Assembly (NCBI RefSeq): GCF_013386115.1 | Contig: NZ_JACAOR010000001.1 | Span: 1,062,440-1,126,439 of the forward strand | DNA length: 64,000 bases | Reading direction: 5' to 3' | Origin: Pseudomonas gingeri | Lineage (GTDB): Bacteria > Pseudomonadota > Gammaproteobacteria > Pseudomonadales > Pseudomonadaceae | Shown: piece after piece, positions 18,177-26,402 of the stretch | How the letters are laid out: every line of letters begins with the position of its first letter | Position numbering within the stretch: the stretch's first letter is position 1 | Position numbers and translations under genes: made by a program | The notes under the pieces: generated by a model | What the model was told of the DNA's origin: nothing | Database searches by the model: none | Seen by the model: the letters and a program-made list of their open reading frames with translations, nothing else

Positions 18177-18203
18177 AATTCGACCGCAAGAGTCGGAGTG
18201 TTC
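18177..18203 (+). promoter_or_regulatory. Ada-box-like site before the 2OG-Fe(II) oxygenase
   Basis: AATTCGACCGCAA fits the Escherichia coli Ada-box pattern AAT-N6-GCAA exactly. The match to the site before ada continues past the box (GA, then TCGGAGT, then TTC): 24 of 27 bases agree. It lies 58 bases before the oxygenase start, so that gene is probably controlled by Ada. Confidence 0.65.
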
Positions 18204-18260
18204 GCGCCCCGTCAGCTCGCCAGACTGCCGGTTCCGCAGACAGTTCGAGGCCACCTCATC

Positions 18261-18962
18261 ATGCACAGCCGAATACGCGCCCTGGATTGGCAGGCGATCC
18301 GCGACGACCTGGACCAGCAAGGCAACGCGCTGCTGCCCAGCCTGCTCAGTCCCGAAGAATGCCAGGAACTGGCGGCCCTTTACCCGCGCAAGGAGGTATT
18401 TCGTTCGCGGGTAGTCATGGCCCGCCACGGTTTCGGCCAGGGTGAATACCAGTATTTCGCCTACCCGTTGCCGGACCCCGTGCAGCAACTGCGCACGGCG
18501 CTTTATCCGCCGCTGGCGCTGATCGCCAATGACTGGAACCAGCGCATGCAGGTCGCCACTATCTTTCCCGTGACCCACCCGGCGCTGCTCCAGCATTGCC
18601 ATGAAGCCGGCCAGCAACGTCCTACACCGCTACTGCTGCAATATGACGCCGGGGACTACAACTGCCTGCATCAGGACCTGTATGGCGAGCAGGTGTTTCC
18701 CTTGCAGGTGGCGATACTGCTGTCGCGTCCGGGAGATGACTTCAGTGGCGGCGAGTTCGTCCTGACCGAACAACGTCCGCGTATGCAGAGCCGCCCACAG
18801 GTGGCACCGCTGAAACAGGGCGACGCACTGATCTTTGCCGTGTCGCAACGACCGGTGCAGGGCAGTCGCGGTTCCTATCGGGTCAACATGCGCCATGGTG
18901 TCAGCCGCGTGCACACGGGTCGACGGCATACCCTGGGCATCATCTTTCATGACGCCACCTGA
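18261..18962 (+). CDS. 2-oxoglutarate/Fe(II)-dependent oxygenase, Ada-linked
   Basis: A 233-residue protein of the 2OG-Fe(II) oxygenase superfamily. The iron triad is HQD near residue 134 and a distal His in MRHGV; the 2-oxoglutarate-binding Arg is in TGRRHTLGIIFHDA at the C-terminus. It differs from classical AlkB in length and motifs. The start at 18261 is chosen because an upstream ATG (18198) falls inside the Ada-box-like site. The gene is followed 105 bases later by ada, and both have the same upstream element, so a role in alkylation damage repair is likely by inference. A prolyl or other protein hydroxylase cannot be excluded. Confidence 0.75.
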   Translation: MHSRIRALDWQAIRDDLDQQGNALLPSLLSPEECQELAALYPRKEVFRSRVVMARHGFGQGEYQYFAYPLPDPVQQLRTALYPPLALIANDWNQRMQVATIFPVTHPALLQHCHEAGQQRPTPLLLQYDAGDYNCLHQDLYGEQVFPLQVAILLSRPGDDFSGGEFVLTEQRPRMQSRPQVAPLKQGDALIFAVSQRPVQGSRGSYRVNMRHGVSRVHTGRRHTLGIIFHDAT

Positions 18963-18983
18963 CATCCTGCTCACAAACAGTAG

Positions 18984-19010
18984 AATTCAACCGCAAGACT
19001 CGGAGTTTTC
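18984..19010 (+). promoter_or_regulatory. Ada-box-like site before ada
   Basis: AATTCAACCGCAA fits AAT-N6-GCAA, the Ada-box pattern, and is followed by GACTCGGAGTTTTC, nearly identical to the sequence after the box at 18177. It lies 57 bases before the ada start, matching the 57-base spacing before the oxygenase. A possible -10 (TTAAGC) is near 19027. Confidence 0.65.
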
Positions 19011-19067
19011 CGGTCTCGTAGCGCCCTTAAGCTGAGCGAGAACTGAATCTTCCGATAGGAGAGCACC

Positions 19068-20132
19068 ATGAATACTTCGATCCAGGCAACCCCGGTGGAA
19101 CGCGATCCACGCTGGCAGGCCGTGCTGACGCGCGACGCCAGTGCCGATGGCGACTTTGTCTATGGCGTGCGCACCACGGGCGTGTATTGCCGGCCCAGCA
19201 GTGGCGCCCGCCGGCCCCGGCCGGAGAATGTCGAATTCTTCGACACGGCCGAGCAGGCCGAGGCCGCCGGCTACCGGCCCAGCCGCCGCGCCGCCGCCGA
19301 CCAGACCTCGGCCAATGAGCAGCACGTGGCCCTGGTGACCCGTGCCTGCCAGTTGATCGAGGCGTCGGACAGCACGCCTTCGCTCAATCCCCTGGCGGAA
19401 CAACTGGGCCTGAGTCCGTTTCACTTCCACCGGGTGTTCAAGTCGGTCACCGGCCTGACGCCCAAGGCCTACGCAGCGGCCCACCGGGCTGGCAAGCTGC
19501 GGGCGCAACTGGCCCGCGGCGGTTCGGTCACCGAGGCCCTGTACGAGGCCGGCTTCAATGCCAGCAGCCGTTTCTACGAAGCTTCCAACGGCGTGCTCGG
19601 CATGAAACCCTCCGACTACCGCGCCGGCGGCGCCAATACCGCCATACGCTTTGCCATCGGCCAGTGCTCCCTCGGCGCGATCCTGGTGGCACAGAGCGAG
19701 CGCGGCGTTTGCGCGATCCTCCTCGGCGATGATCCGGATGCCTTGGCCAGGGACCTGCAGGACAAGTTCCCCCAGGCCCATTTCATCGGCGGCGACGGCG
19801 AGTTCGAGCAACTGGTGGCCAAGGTGGTGGGCTTTATCGAGGCGCCGGCCATCGGCCTCGACCTGCCACTGGACCTGCGCGGCACAGCCTTCCAGGAACG
19901 GGTCTGGCAGGCATTGCGCAGCATTCCGGTGGGCAGTACCGCGAGTTATGCCGAGATCGCCCGGATGATCGGCGCGCCGACCTCCTTCCGCGCCGTGGCC
20001 CAGGCCTGCGGCGCCAACAGCCTGGCGGTGGCGATCCCCTGCCATCGGGTGGTGCGCAGCGATGGCGAGTTGTCCGGTTATCGCTGGGGGGTGGAACGCA
20101 AGCGGCAGTTGCTGGACCGCGAAGCCCGTTGA
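19068..20132 (+). CDS. ada: Ada: methyltransferase and transcription regulator with a degenerate zinc site
   Basis: A 354-residue protein with the full Ada layout: N-terminal methylphosphotriester domain (residues 12-80), AraC-type helix-turn-helix (about 98-165, LAEQLGLSPFHFHRVFK) and C-terminal O6-alkylguanine methyltransferase with active-site PCHRV. In E. coli four cysteines (38, 42, 69, 72) bind zinc and Cys38 takes the methyl group. Here the Cys38 equivalent is kept (C41), but the other three are Ser45, Ser72 and Ala75 (CRPSSGAR and YRPSRRAA). Zinc-activated methyl transfer from phosphotriesters should therefore be lost or altered. The second methyltransferase domain looks intact. The start has GGAGAG upstream. 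The codons are normal, with no sign of decay elsewhere. Confidence 0.9.
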   Translation: MNTSIQATPVERDPRWQAVLTRDASADGDFVYGVRTTGVYCRPSSGARRPRPENVEFFDTAEQAEAAGYRPSRRAAADQTSANEQHVALVTRACQLIEASDSTPSLNPLAEQLGLSPFHFHRVFKSVTGLTPKAYAAAHRAGKLRAQLARGGSVTEALYEAGFNASSRFYEASNGVLGMKPSDYRAGGANTAIRFAIGQCSLGAILVAQSERGVCAILLGDDPDALARDLQDKFPQAHFIGGDGEFEQLVAKVVGFIEAPAIGLDLPLDLRGTAFQERVWQALRSIPVGSTASYAEIARMIGAPTSFRAVAQACGANSLAVAIPCHRVVRSDGELSGYRWGVERKRQLLDREAR

Positions 20133-20270
20133 CACGACAAGGTCGCGCCGCCGACCCGGCGCGACCGGCCCGGGAACCGCGATTGCGCCGGATCGCTTTC
20201 TCATGAAACATCGCGGGTAAAGATTGCAAGCTAACGATCTCCCCCTTTACCCTTCCCCACCCACCCGCGC

Positions 20271-21221
20271 ATGTCCAAGGCTTCCGCTTCAATGTCTTCC
20301 GTATTAAGCGTTCTGCTGCCCATCTTTGCCCTGATCCTGGTCGGTTTCATCTGCCGTCGCACCAATCGCCTGGGGCCCAACGCGGCCTCCGAGATCAATC
20401 GCATGGTGGTCTGGCTGTGCCTGCCGGCCTTGCTGTTCAAGGCCACGGCGACAGCCACCTGGGAGCAGATCTGGCACCCGGGTTTTGTCCTTGCGTTCAC
20501 TCTCGGTACGCTGGCGATGTTTGTCCTGACCCTGTTGCTGCGCTGGCGCAAGGCCGGGCATTTCGCCGATGCGAGCATCGACGCCCTCAGTGCGTCCTAT
20601 GCCAATACCGGCTATATCGGCATTCCGCTGTGCGTGATGGTGCTGGGTCAGAATGGTCTGGAACCGGCATTGATCGCCTCCCTGCTGGTGGTCTGCGTAC
20701 TGTTCGGACTGGCCCTGGTGTGTATCGAGATCGGCCTGCAGACCGAGCGTCAGGTGCATCGGATCATCTTCAAGGTACTGCTGGCCCTGGCGAAAAACCC
20801 GCTGGTGGTGTCACCGCTGCTCGGCGCGCTGTGGGCCTGGGGCGGCGCGCCGTTGCCGGCACCGTTCGAGAAGTTCCTCGGCCTGCTGGGCGCCGCGACC
20901 ATTCCGTGCGCGCTGATTTCCCTCGGGCTGTTCCTCGCCCACAAGCAACAGGGCCCTCGTCAGGGCGTGACACTGCTGGTGCTGATCAAGCTGATCGCCC
21001 ACCCGCTGCTGACCTGGTTCCTTGCCTTCAAGGTCTTCCACCTGCCACCGCTGTGGGCCAATTCGGCCCTGTTGCTGAGTGCCCTGCCCACCGGCACCGG
21101 GCCGTTCATGCTGGCCGAGTACTACAAGCGCGAAGCCTCGGTGGTATCGAGCGCGATCCTGATTTCCACCCTGGGATCGCTGGTGACCCTGTCGATCTGC
21201 CTCTACCTGATCGGCAACTGA
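20271..21221 (+). CDS. AEC-family transporter
   Basis: A 316-residue membrane protein with about ten hydrophobic segments and the auxin efflux carrier family pattern: LVGFICRRTNRLGPNAASEINR in the first loop, SYANTGYIGIPL near residue 105, and SALPTGTGPFMLAEYY near residue 275. These carriers move small organic anions such as malate, but the substrate cannot be assigned. An alternative start at 20292 would remove seven residues. It follows ada by 138 bases with no clear link. Confidence 0.85.
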   Translation: MSKASASMSSVLSVLLPIFALILVGFICRRTNRLGPNAASEINRMVVWLCLPALLFKATATATWEQIWHPGFVLAFTLGTLAMFVLTLLLRWRKAGHFADASIDALSASYANTGYIGIPLCVMVLGQNGLEPALIASLLVVCVLFGLALVCIEIGLQTERQVHRIIFKVLLALAKNPLVVSPLLGALWAWGGAPLPAPFEKFLGLLGAATIPCALISLGLFLAHKQQGPRQGVTLLVLIKLIAHPLLTWFLAFKVFHLPPLWANSALLLSALPTGTGPFMLAEYYKREASVVSSAILISTLGSLVTLSICLYLIGN

Positions 21222-21261
21222 CGACCACGTCCCGGCCACTGTCGAGACTGAACAAGGCCCA

Positions 21262-22203
21262 TCAGGCTTGCGACATCGCTTGCGCCTCATCGGACAAGCG
21301 GATGCCTGGCAATCGCTGGAGTCGCCCCATCAGCACGTGATTGAACGCCAGAGTGGCGGCGGAGAAAGAGCGACCGCGGCGCCAGCGCAATGCCGCGATA
21401 CGACTCAGGTCGCCGTGGTCGATTTGCCGCACCTCAAATCGCTCGACGTCATCGATGGCCAGCGGACTGGCAATGATCGCCCAATCGCCTCGGTCAACCA
21501 GCCGCACCAGTGAATCGACGTTGGCCGCTTCTACACGTACATCCAACGGCAGTCCGGCTCGCGAGAACGCCGAGTCGATTTGCCGTCGCATGGCAAAGTT
21601 GCGATTGAGCAAGGCCAACCGCATGCCTGCCAACTCTTGCATCGAAACGCGCGCACCGCCACTGTCGTTATCCGCGCGCAGGCGGATCAGCGCCAGGACC
21701 TCTTCGAACAGCGTGCACTGGCTGATGTCGGGACTGGACAGGTTGGAAAACGCCAGACCAATGTCGATCTCGTTTTCAATCAGCGCCCTGTCGATCTGCG
21801 CAGCGGGCATTTCTTCAATCGAGACTTTCAGTTCCGGGTGAGCGACCAGCAGTTCGGCGACCGCCGGAATCACCAGCGCCCGTGAGTAGGTGTCGATGGC
21901 CCCGATCCGCAACCGTCCCTTCACTTCCCTCGATAACCCGTGCACCGAAGCCAGGGCCGTGTCCAGATCCTCGAGCAACGGCTCCACCAGGCCAAACAGC
22001 TCGATACCCGCCGGCGTCAGGGCCACGCCGCGCCCGACCCGATCCAGCAGCTGCACGCCCATCAAGCCCCTCAATTCACGTAGATGCTGCGACAGCGCCG
22101 GCTGGGTCAGATGCAGCAGGTCGGCGGCCCGGGTCACGCTGCCCAGGCGGGCGGTGGCAATAAAACTGCGCAGCAGGCGAAGGTCGATAGCGGCGGTATT
22201 CAT
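21262..22203 (-). CDS. LysR-family regulator
   Basis: A 313-residue LysR-type regulator: winged helix at residues 8-66 (SVTRAADLLHLTQPALSQHLRELRG region), then a periplasmic-binding-like effector domain (VKGRLRIGAIDTYSR onward). It is divergent from the tautomerase/MFS/deacetylase cluster and probably controls it. An ATAAGG-CAG-CCTTAT palindrome overlaps its own start codon, consistent with autoregulation. The effector is unknown. Confidence 0.88.
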   Translation of the reverse strand: MNTAAIDLRLLRSFIATARLGSVTRAADLLHLTQPALSQHLRELRGLMGVQLLDRVGRGVALTPAGIELFGLVEPLLEDLDTALASVHGLSREVKGRLRIGAIDTYSRALVIPAVAELLVAHPELKVSIEEMPAAQIDRALIENEIDIGLAFSNLSSPDISQCTLFEEVLALIRLRADNDSGGARVSMQELAGMRLALLNRNFAMRRQIDSAFSRAGLPLDVRVEAANVDSLVRLVDRGDWAIIASPLAIDDVERFEVRQIDHGDLSRIAALRWRRGRSFSAATLAFNHVLMGRLQRLPGIRLSDEAQAMSQA

Positions 22204-22247
22204 AAGGCAGCCTTATATTTCAGCAAGACAGACATAATTTTATTATG
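22202..22247. promoter_or_regulatory. Two palindromes in the LysR/tautomerase divergent region
   Basis: ATAAGG-CAG-CCTTAT (22202-22216, overlapping the LysR start codon) and CATAAT-TTT-ATTATG (22233-22247) are perfect six-base dyads sharing ATAA...TTAT ends. Their place between a LysR gene and its divergent operon suggests operator sites. This is a sequence-only prediction. Confidence 0.45.
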
Positions 22248-22300
22248 CGGTGCACGCTTGCTTAAATGAAGCCTCACCTGCCGTTCGAGAGAAAGTCGCC

Positions 22301-22702
22301 ATGCCCCACATCGTCGTTGAAAGCACGGCCGGACTTTTAAGCCGCCTGGATTTCATGCAGATCATGCACACGATCCATATCGACCTCGCCGCGACCGGCC
22401 ATGCGCAGTTGGGCGATTTCAAGAGTCGCGTTCATGCCTGCCACGCGGCACTGGCCGGCAACGATCCGCACGCGGAATTCGTGATTGCCAGGCTGATCAC
22501 CACCAACCCCCGCCCCAGGGAAGTCCAGCGGCAAATGGCGCAGATCATCCACGACCGCCTGGTGGCGGCGATCAACGCATTCGATAGCCCTTTCTGGTGG
22601 CAATGCTGCGTATTCATCGAAAGTGCCGAGCGCTCTTCCTACCTGAAAACCGATTCGCGACAACAGAGCGGCCTGACATTCAACGCCGCGCCGATTTCCT
22701 GA
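22301..22702 (+). CDS. 5-carboxymethyl-2-hydroxymuconate isomerase-like tautomerase
   Basis: A 133-residue protein beginning MPHIVVESTAGL, matching the CHMI (HpaF) branch of the tautomerase superfamily, in which Pro1 (after Met removal) is the catalytic base. The FKSR segment near residue 46 matches the conserved basic residue of that branch. In the homoprotocatechuate pathway this enzyme isomerises a ring-cleavage product, but no other hpa gene is present here. It is followed 25 bases later by an MFS transporter and then a deacetylase-like gene, so it probably serves another catabolic route. The start at 22301 is fixed by the need for an N-terminal Pro. Confidence 0.75.
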   Translation: MPHIVVESTAGLLSRLDFMQIMHTIHIDLAATGHAQLGDFKSRVHACHAALAGNDPHAEFVIARLITTNPRPREVQRQMAQIIHDRLVAAINAFDSPFWWQCCVFIESAERSSYLKTDSRQQSGLTFNAAPIS

Positions 22703-22727
22703 CCTACGCCCCTCTTGGAAAGTCGTC

Positions 22728-24116
22728 ATGACATACAACTCGAATAATTCGTCATTCTCCAGCGATCCCTTGCTCCCACCCCAAGACGGCAGCCCGGATA
22801 CCGTCTTGCCTCCCAGCGAGCCGTCCCGGCGACTGGACCCGGTGTACCTGCGTATCACCTGGCGCTTGATGCCGGTGTTGCTGCTGGCTCAGGTCCTGGC
22901 GTTTCTCGATCGAGTCAACGTCGGCACGGCAAAATTGCAGATGGCGACCGACCTGCAACTCAGTGCCAGTGCCTATGGACTCGGCGCCGGGATTTTTTTC
23001 CTCGGTTACTTCCTCTTCGAAGTGCCGAGCAATCTGCTGTTGCACCGCCTGGGCGCGCGGGGATGGATCGCCCGCATCATGCTGACCTGGGGACTGGTCT
23101 CGGCCGCTGCCATGTTTATCCAGACACCGACAGCTTTCTATCTCCAGCGTTTCTTTCTCGGTGTGGCCGAGGCCGGTTTCTTTCCTGGGGTGATCCTGTA
23201 CCTGACCTATTGGTTTCCGGCACAGCGGCGTGGCCGCATGACCACCCTGTTCATGACAGCCAGCGCGCTGGCGGGAGTGATCAGTGGCCCGGTCTCGGGT
23301 TGGATCATGTCGGTGACGGACGGAGCCCACGGCCTGGCAGGCTGGCGCTGGATGTTCCTGGTCGAGGGGCTGCCATCGGTACTGGTGGCGGGCCTGGTCT
23401 ACTGGCTGCTGCCAAGCACGCCCAAGCAGGCCGCCTGGTTGTCGAGTGAAGAAAAAGCCCTGCTGCTGAACGACCTGGCCACGCCCGACCGCCAACCACA
23501 TGCCCATCGCTTCAAGGAACTGCTCAACCCCATCACCCTGATGTTTTCACTGATCTATTTTCTGCTGCTGATGGGGTTGTACGGGATCAATTTCTGGCTG
23601 CCCACGATCATCAAGGGCGCTGGCGTCAATGACACGCTGACCATCGGCTGGCTATCGGCAATCCCGTACCTGTGCGCGGCGGTGGCGATGAATCTGGTGG
23701 CACGCAGTGCCGACAGGACCCGCCGCTGGGGCCTGCATGTGGGACTCGCGGCATTGGTCGCCAGCGCGGGCTTCCTCGTCACGGTCCTCAGCGACCAGCA
23801 GATGGTCCTGTCGCTGTTCGGCCTGACGCTGGCCAGCGCCGGCATCCTGTCCGCATTGCCGCTGTTCTGGAACCTGCCCACCCAACGCCTGAACGGTGTG
23901 GCGGCCGCAGCCGGCATTGCGTTCATCAACTCCGTAGGCAACCTTTCCGGGTTTGTCGGCCCCAGCGTCATGGGCTGGCTGATCGACCGAAGCCAACACA
24001 CCGGCACCGCCATCGTGTTCCTGAGTGTCACGGCGCTGCTGGCGGGCCTGCTGACGCTGGGCCACGGCGCGAACAACAGGCCCGCACGCACCCCAGCATT
24101 CAAACCGATGTCGTGA
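22728..24116 (+). CDS. MFS transporter, anion:cation symporter (ACS) type
   Basis: A 462-residue protein with twelve predicted membrane segments. The N-half has the ACS-family pattern (DRVNVGTAKLQM, GYFLFEVPSNLLLHRLGARG, GVAEAGFFPGVILYLTYW). Such carriers take up organic anions such as hydroxy-aromatic or sugar acids. About 45 polar residues precede TM1. It sits between the tautomerase and the Tat-signal deacetylase genes in one transcription unit, suggesting import of the pathway substrate. Substrate not assignable. Confidence 0.87.
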   Translation: MTYNSNNSSFSSDPLLPPQDGSPDTVLPPSEPSRRLDPVYLRITWRLMPVLLLAQVLAFLDRVNVGTAKLQMATDLQLSASAYGLGAGIFFLGYFLFEVPSNLLLHRLGARGWIARIMLTWGLVSAAAMFIQTPTAFYLQRFFLGVAEAGFFPGVILYLTYWFPAQRRGRMTTLFMTASALAGVISGPVSGWIMSVTDGAHGLAGWRWMFLVEGLPSVLVAGLVYWLLPSTPKQAAWLSSEEKALLLNDLATPDRQPHAHRFKELLNPITLMFSLIYFLLLMGLYGINFWLPTIIKGAGVNDTLTIGWLSAIPYLCAAVAMNLVARSADRTRRWGLHVGLAALVASAGFLVTVLSDQQMVLSLFGLTLASAGILSALPLFWNLPTQRLNGVAAAAGIAFINSVGNLSGFVGPSVMGWLIDRSQHTGTAIVFLSVTALLAGLLTLGHGANNRPARTPAFKPMS

Positions 24117-24151
24117 CAGTGCCTTGTCACGCCCAACCCCGAGGCAACCCC

Positions 24152-25180
24152 ATGAAACCGAACGACTCGACCACCGACGCCCAGCACCTGCCCGAAAATC
24201 CCCAGCGGCGGACCTTCATCCAGCAGGCCGGGGCCGGGGCGGCCATTCTCGCGGCCGGCACGTTGATATCTCCGGCAATGGCGGCGACGGGCAGCACCGC
24301 CGCCGGCAAGGCGCGAAGCGGCGAAGGCCGGTTCTGGCCCGCCGATGCCCGCCTGGTGGTGTCGGTGTCCATGCAGTTCGAAGCCGGTGGCCAACCGCCA
24401 AAAGGCACTGACAGCCCCTTCCCCCGCGTCGACTTTCCCGACAGCGTCCCCTCGGACGCAGCCACCAATACCTGGTTCGCCTACGGCTACCGGGAGGGTA
24501 TCCCACGGATGCTGGACCTCTGGGATCGTCATGGGGTCAAGGTCACCTGCCACATGATCGGCGAGGCCGCCCGACATCATCCCGAACTGGCCCGGGAGAT
24601 CGTCAGGCGCGGTCACGAAGCGGCGGGGCACGGGCCACGCTGGAGTTCGCAATACGCCATGAGCCGTGACGAAGAGCGACTGTTCCTGCAACAGGCGCGG
24701 GACATGATCGAAGAGGTCACCGGCCAGAAACCCGTCGGCTACAACTGCAACTGGCTGCGACGCGGCCCGAACACCCTGGCGCTGCTCCAGGAACTCGGCT
24801 ACCTCTACCATATCGACGATCTCAGTCGCGACGAACCCTTTATAGAGCCCGTGAACGACAAGGATTTCGTGGTGGTGCCCTATACCCTGCGCAACAACGA
24901 CATCCTCCTGATCGAAGGTCGCAACTACTCGCCGAGCCAGTTCCTGGAACAGGTCAAGCTCGACTTCGACCAGCTTTACGAAGAAGGCAGCACGCGCCGT
25001 CGGATGATGTCCATCAGCGCCCACGACCGCATCAGCGGCTCACCCCAGATGGTCAGGGTCTGGGATGAGTTCCTGAAATACGCCAACAGTCATCATGGGG
25101 TGAAGTTCATGCGCAAGGATGAAATCGCTCGCTACACCCTGGGCAGCCCGCTTTCGTTCAGGGAAACCGAGACGATCTGA
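24152..25180 (+). CDS. Tat-exported polysaccharide deacetylase / PuuE-like hydrolase
   Basis: A 342-residue protein with a twin-arginine signal (QRRTFIQQAGAGAAILAAG, cleavage near residue 41, after AMA) and a NodB-like barrel. The segment GHEAAGHGPRW resembles the metal-binding region of the PuuE allantoinase branch more than classical chitin deacetylases, so the substrate may be a cyclic amide rather than a glycan. The mature enzyme would act in the periplasm. The ATG at 24152 follows the MFS stop by 35 bases. It is the last gene of the LysR-flanked cluster. Confidence 0.78.
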   Translation: MKPNDSTTDAQHLPENPQRRTFIQQAGAGAAILAAGTLISPAMAATGSTAAGKARSGEGRFWPADARLVVSVSMQFEAGGQPPKGTDSPFPRVDFPDSVPSDAATNTWFAYGYREGIPRMLDLWDRHGVKVTCHMIGEAARHHPELAREIVRRGHEAAGHGPRWSSQYAMSRDEERLFLQQARDMIEEVTGQKPVGYNCNWLRRGPNTLALLQELGYLYHIDDLSRDEPFIEPVNDKDFVVVPYTLRNNDILLIEGRNYSPSQFLEQVKLDFDQLYEEGSTRRRMMSISAHDRISGSPQMVRVWDEFLKYANSHHGVKFMRKDEIARYTLGSPLSFRETETI

Positions 25181-25209
25181 GGCTTGCGCGCGGCAACGGG
25201 CGAGCGCGT

Positions 25210-26121
25210 TCAGATCGGGCGCCGCTCGGCCTCCAGGGATTTCCACAACTCGCGCATGGTCGGGTTGGCATTGGCCACCGAACAATAGGAACGGATTTCC
25301 AGGTCGGCGCTCCAGGCCGGGCCGCCGGCGCGGACCAGCGTGCCCTTGTGCAACTCGTCGAGCACCGCGCTCTCGGGCAGCCAGGTGATGCCGTAGCCTT
25401 CCTGGGCCATCTTCATCAGCAGCATGGCCATGTCGGCTTCATAGCAGCGGTTCAGTTCGCAGGGGCTGTCGGCGTTTTTCAGGATCACCTCCACCACCCG
25501 CCCGAGAAAGGTCGTGGCGGTGTAGGCCAGGTAAGGCAACGGCGCGCTCTTCTTGCCGGGCAAGGCATACAGCGGCGCCCCGCGCTTGTCCGGCGCCGAC
25601 ACCGGGATGAACGAGTCATGCCCGAGGGTCAGGCTGATGAACTTCTCCGGGTCGAGCAGGATCGGCGCCTGGGGATGGTGATAACCGATCATCAGGTCGC
25701 AGCCGCCTTCCGCCAGCGCGATGACCGCGTCATGGATATTGGCCGCCACGACCCGGGCATTGAAGCCGGCGTTGCCGCGCTGGAAGCGCATCAGCCACTT
25801 GGGCAGGAAGGTCATCGACAGGCTGTGCCCGGCCGCGACCTGGATCGAACGCCCGGGCATGCGGTCGCCATGGCGCAGGGTCGAGCGCAGTTCCATGAGG
25901 TCGGCGAGGGTTTCCCGGCCCTGCTCGCAAAAAGTCCGGCCCGCCGGGGTCAGTTGCACCGGATAGGTGCCGCGATCCACCAATTCCACCCCGACCCACT
26001 CCTCCAGGGAACGAATCCGCCGCGACAGCGCTGACTGGGTGATGCAGCGCACTTCAGCCGCGCGGGAAAAGTTCTTCAGTTCGGCAACCGCGAGGATGTC
26101 GTCTATCCACTTGATCTGCAT
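25210..26121 (-). CDS. LysR-family regulator (HypT-like)
   Basis: A 303-residue LysR-type regulator. The N-terminus (MQIKWIDDILAVAELKNFSR, then RCITQSALSRRIRSLEEWVG) resembles the HypT/YjiE branch. The effector domain follows from about residue 93. It is divergent from a dicarboxylate/amino-acid symporter and a racemase gene, which it probably regulates; a T-N11-A dyad lies between them. I would not assume a hypochlorite response from the N-terminal likeness alone. Confidence 0.83.
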   Translation of the reverse strand: MQIKWIDDILAVAELKNFSRAAEVRCITQSALSRRIRSLEEWVGVELVDRGTYPVQLTPAGRTFCEQGRETLADLMELRSTLRHGDRMPGRSIQVAAGHSLSMTFLPKWLMRFQRGNAGFNARVVAANIHDAVIALAEGGCDLMIGYHHPQAPILLDPEKFISLTLGHDSFIPVSAPDKRGAPLYALPGKKSAPLPYLAYTATTFLGRVVEVILKNADSPCELNRCYEADMAMLLMKMAQEGYGITWLPESAVLDELHKGTLVRAGGPAWSADLEIRSYCSVANANPTMRELWKSLEAERRPI

Positions 26122-26222
26122 GGTGGCTCCCGACGATGGCTATGGGGCGATGATGAGGACGGGTAGTCGGAGACAGGCGCCAGTGTCGGGCAATCAGCGC
26201 CGGCAAACTATTCCGATTACGC

Positions 26223-26245
26223 ATGAGTGTATGGCATTTACTCAT
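26223..26245. promoter_or_regulatory. LysR-type T-N11-A dyad
   Basis: ATGAGT-N11-ACTCAT lies between the divergent LysR gene and the symporter gene. The six-base arms and T-N11-A spacing are those of LysR recognition sites. It is about 100 bases from the LysR start and 158 from the symporter start. The rest of the 281-base region shows nothing else notable. Confidence 0.5.
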
Positions 26246-26402
26246 CATCGAGTCCCGCGGTCGCCCATAGACTGGCGACATCGGCCCTTGCCACACACAA
26301 CAAGAACAAGCGGCCGCTGCTTCGACTTGCCCCTGCTGAAACCCCATCCAACGTGTCGCCACGTGATGAAAAAAACAACGATCTGTCCTTGAGGGTGTTC
26401 CT

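Noticed and set aside
18198..18260. Upstream ATG start for the 2OG-Fe(II) oxygenase
   Set aside because: It overlaps the conserved Ada-box extension shared with ada, which is more likely promoter DNA than coding sequence.
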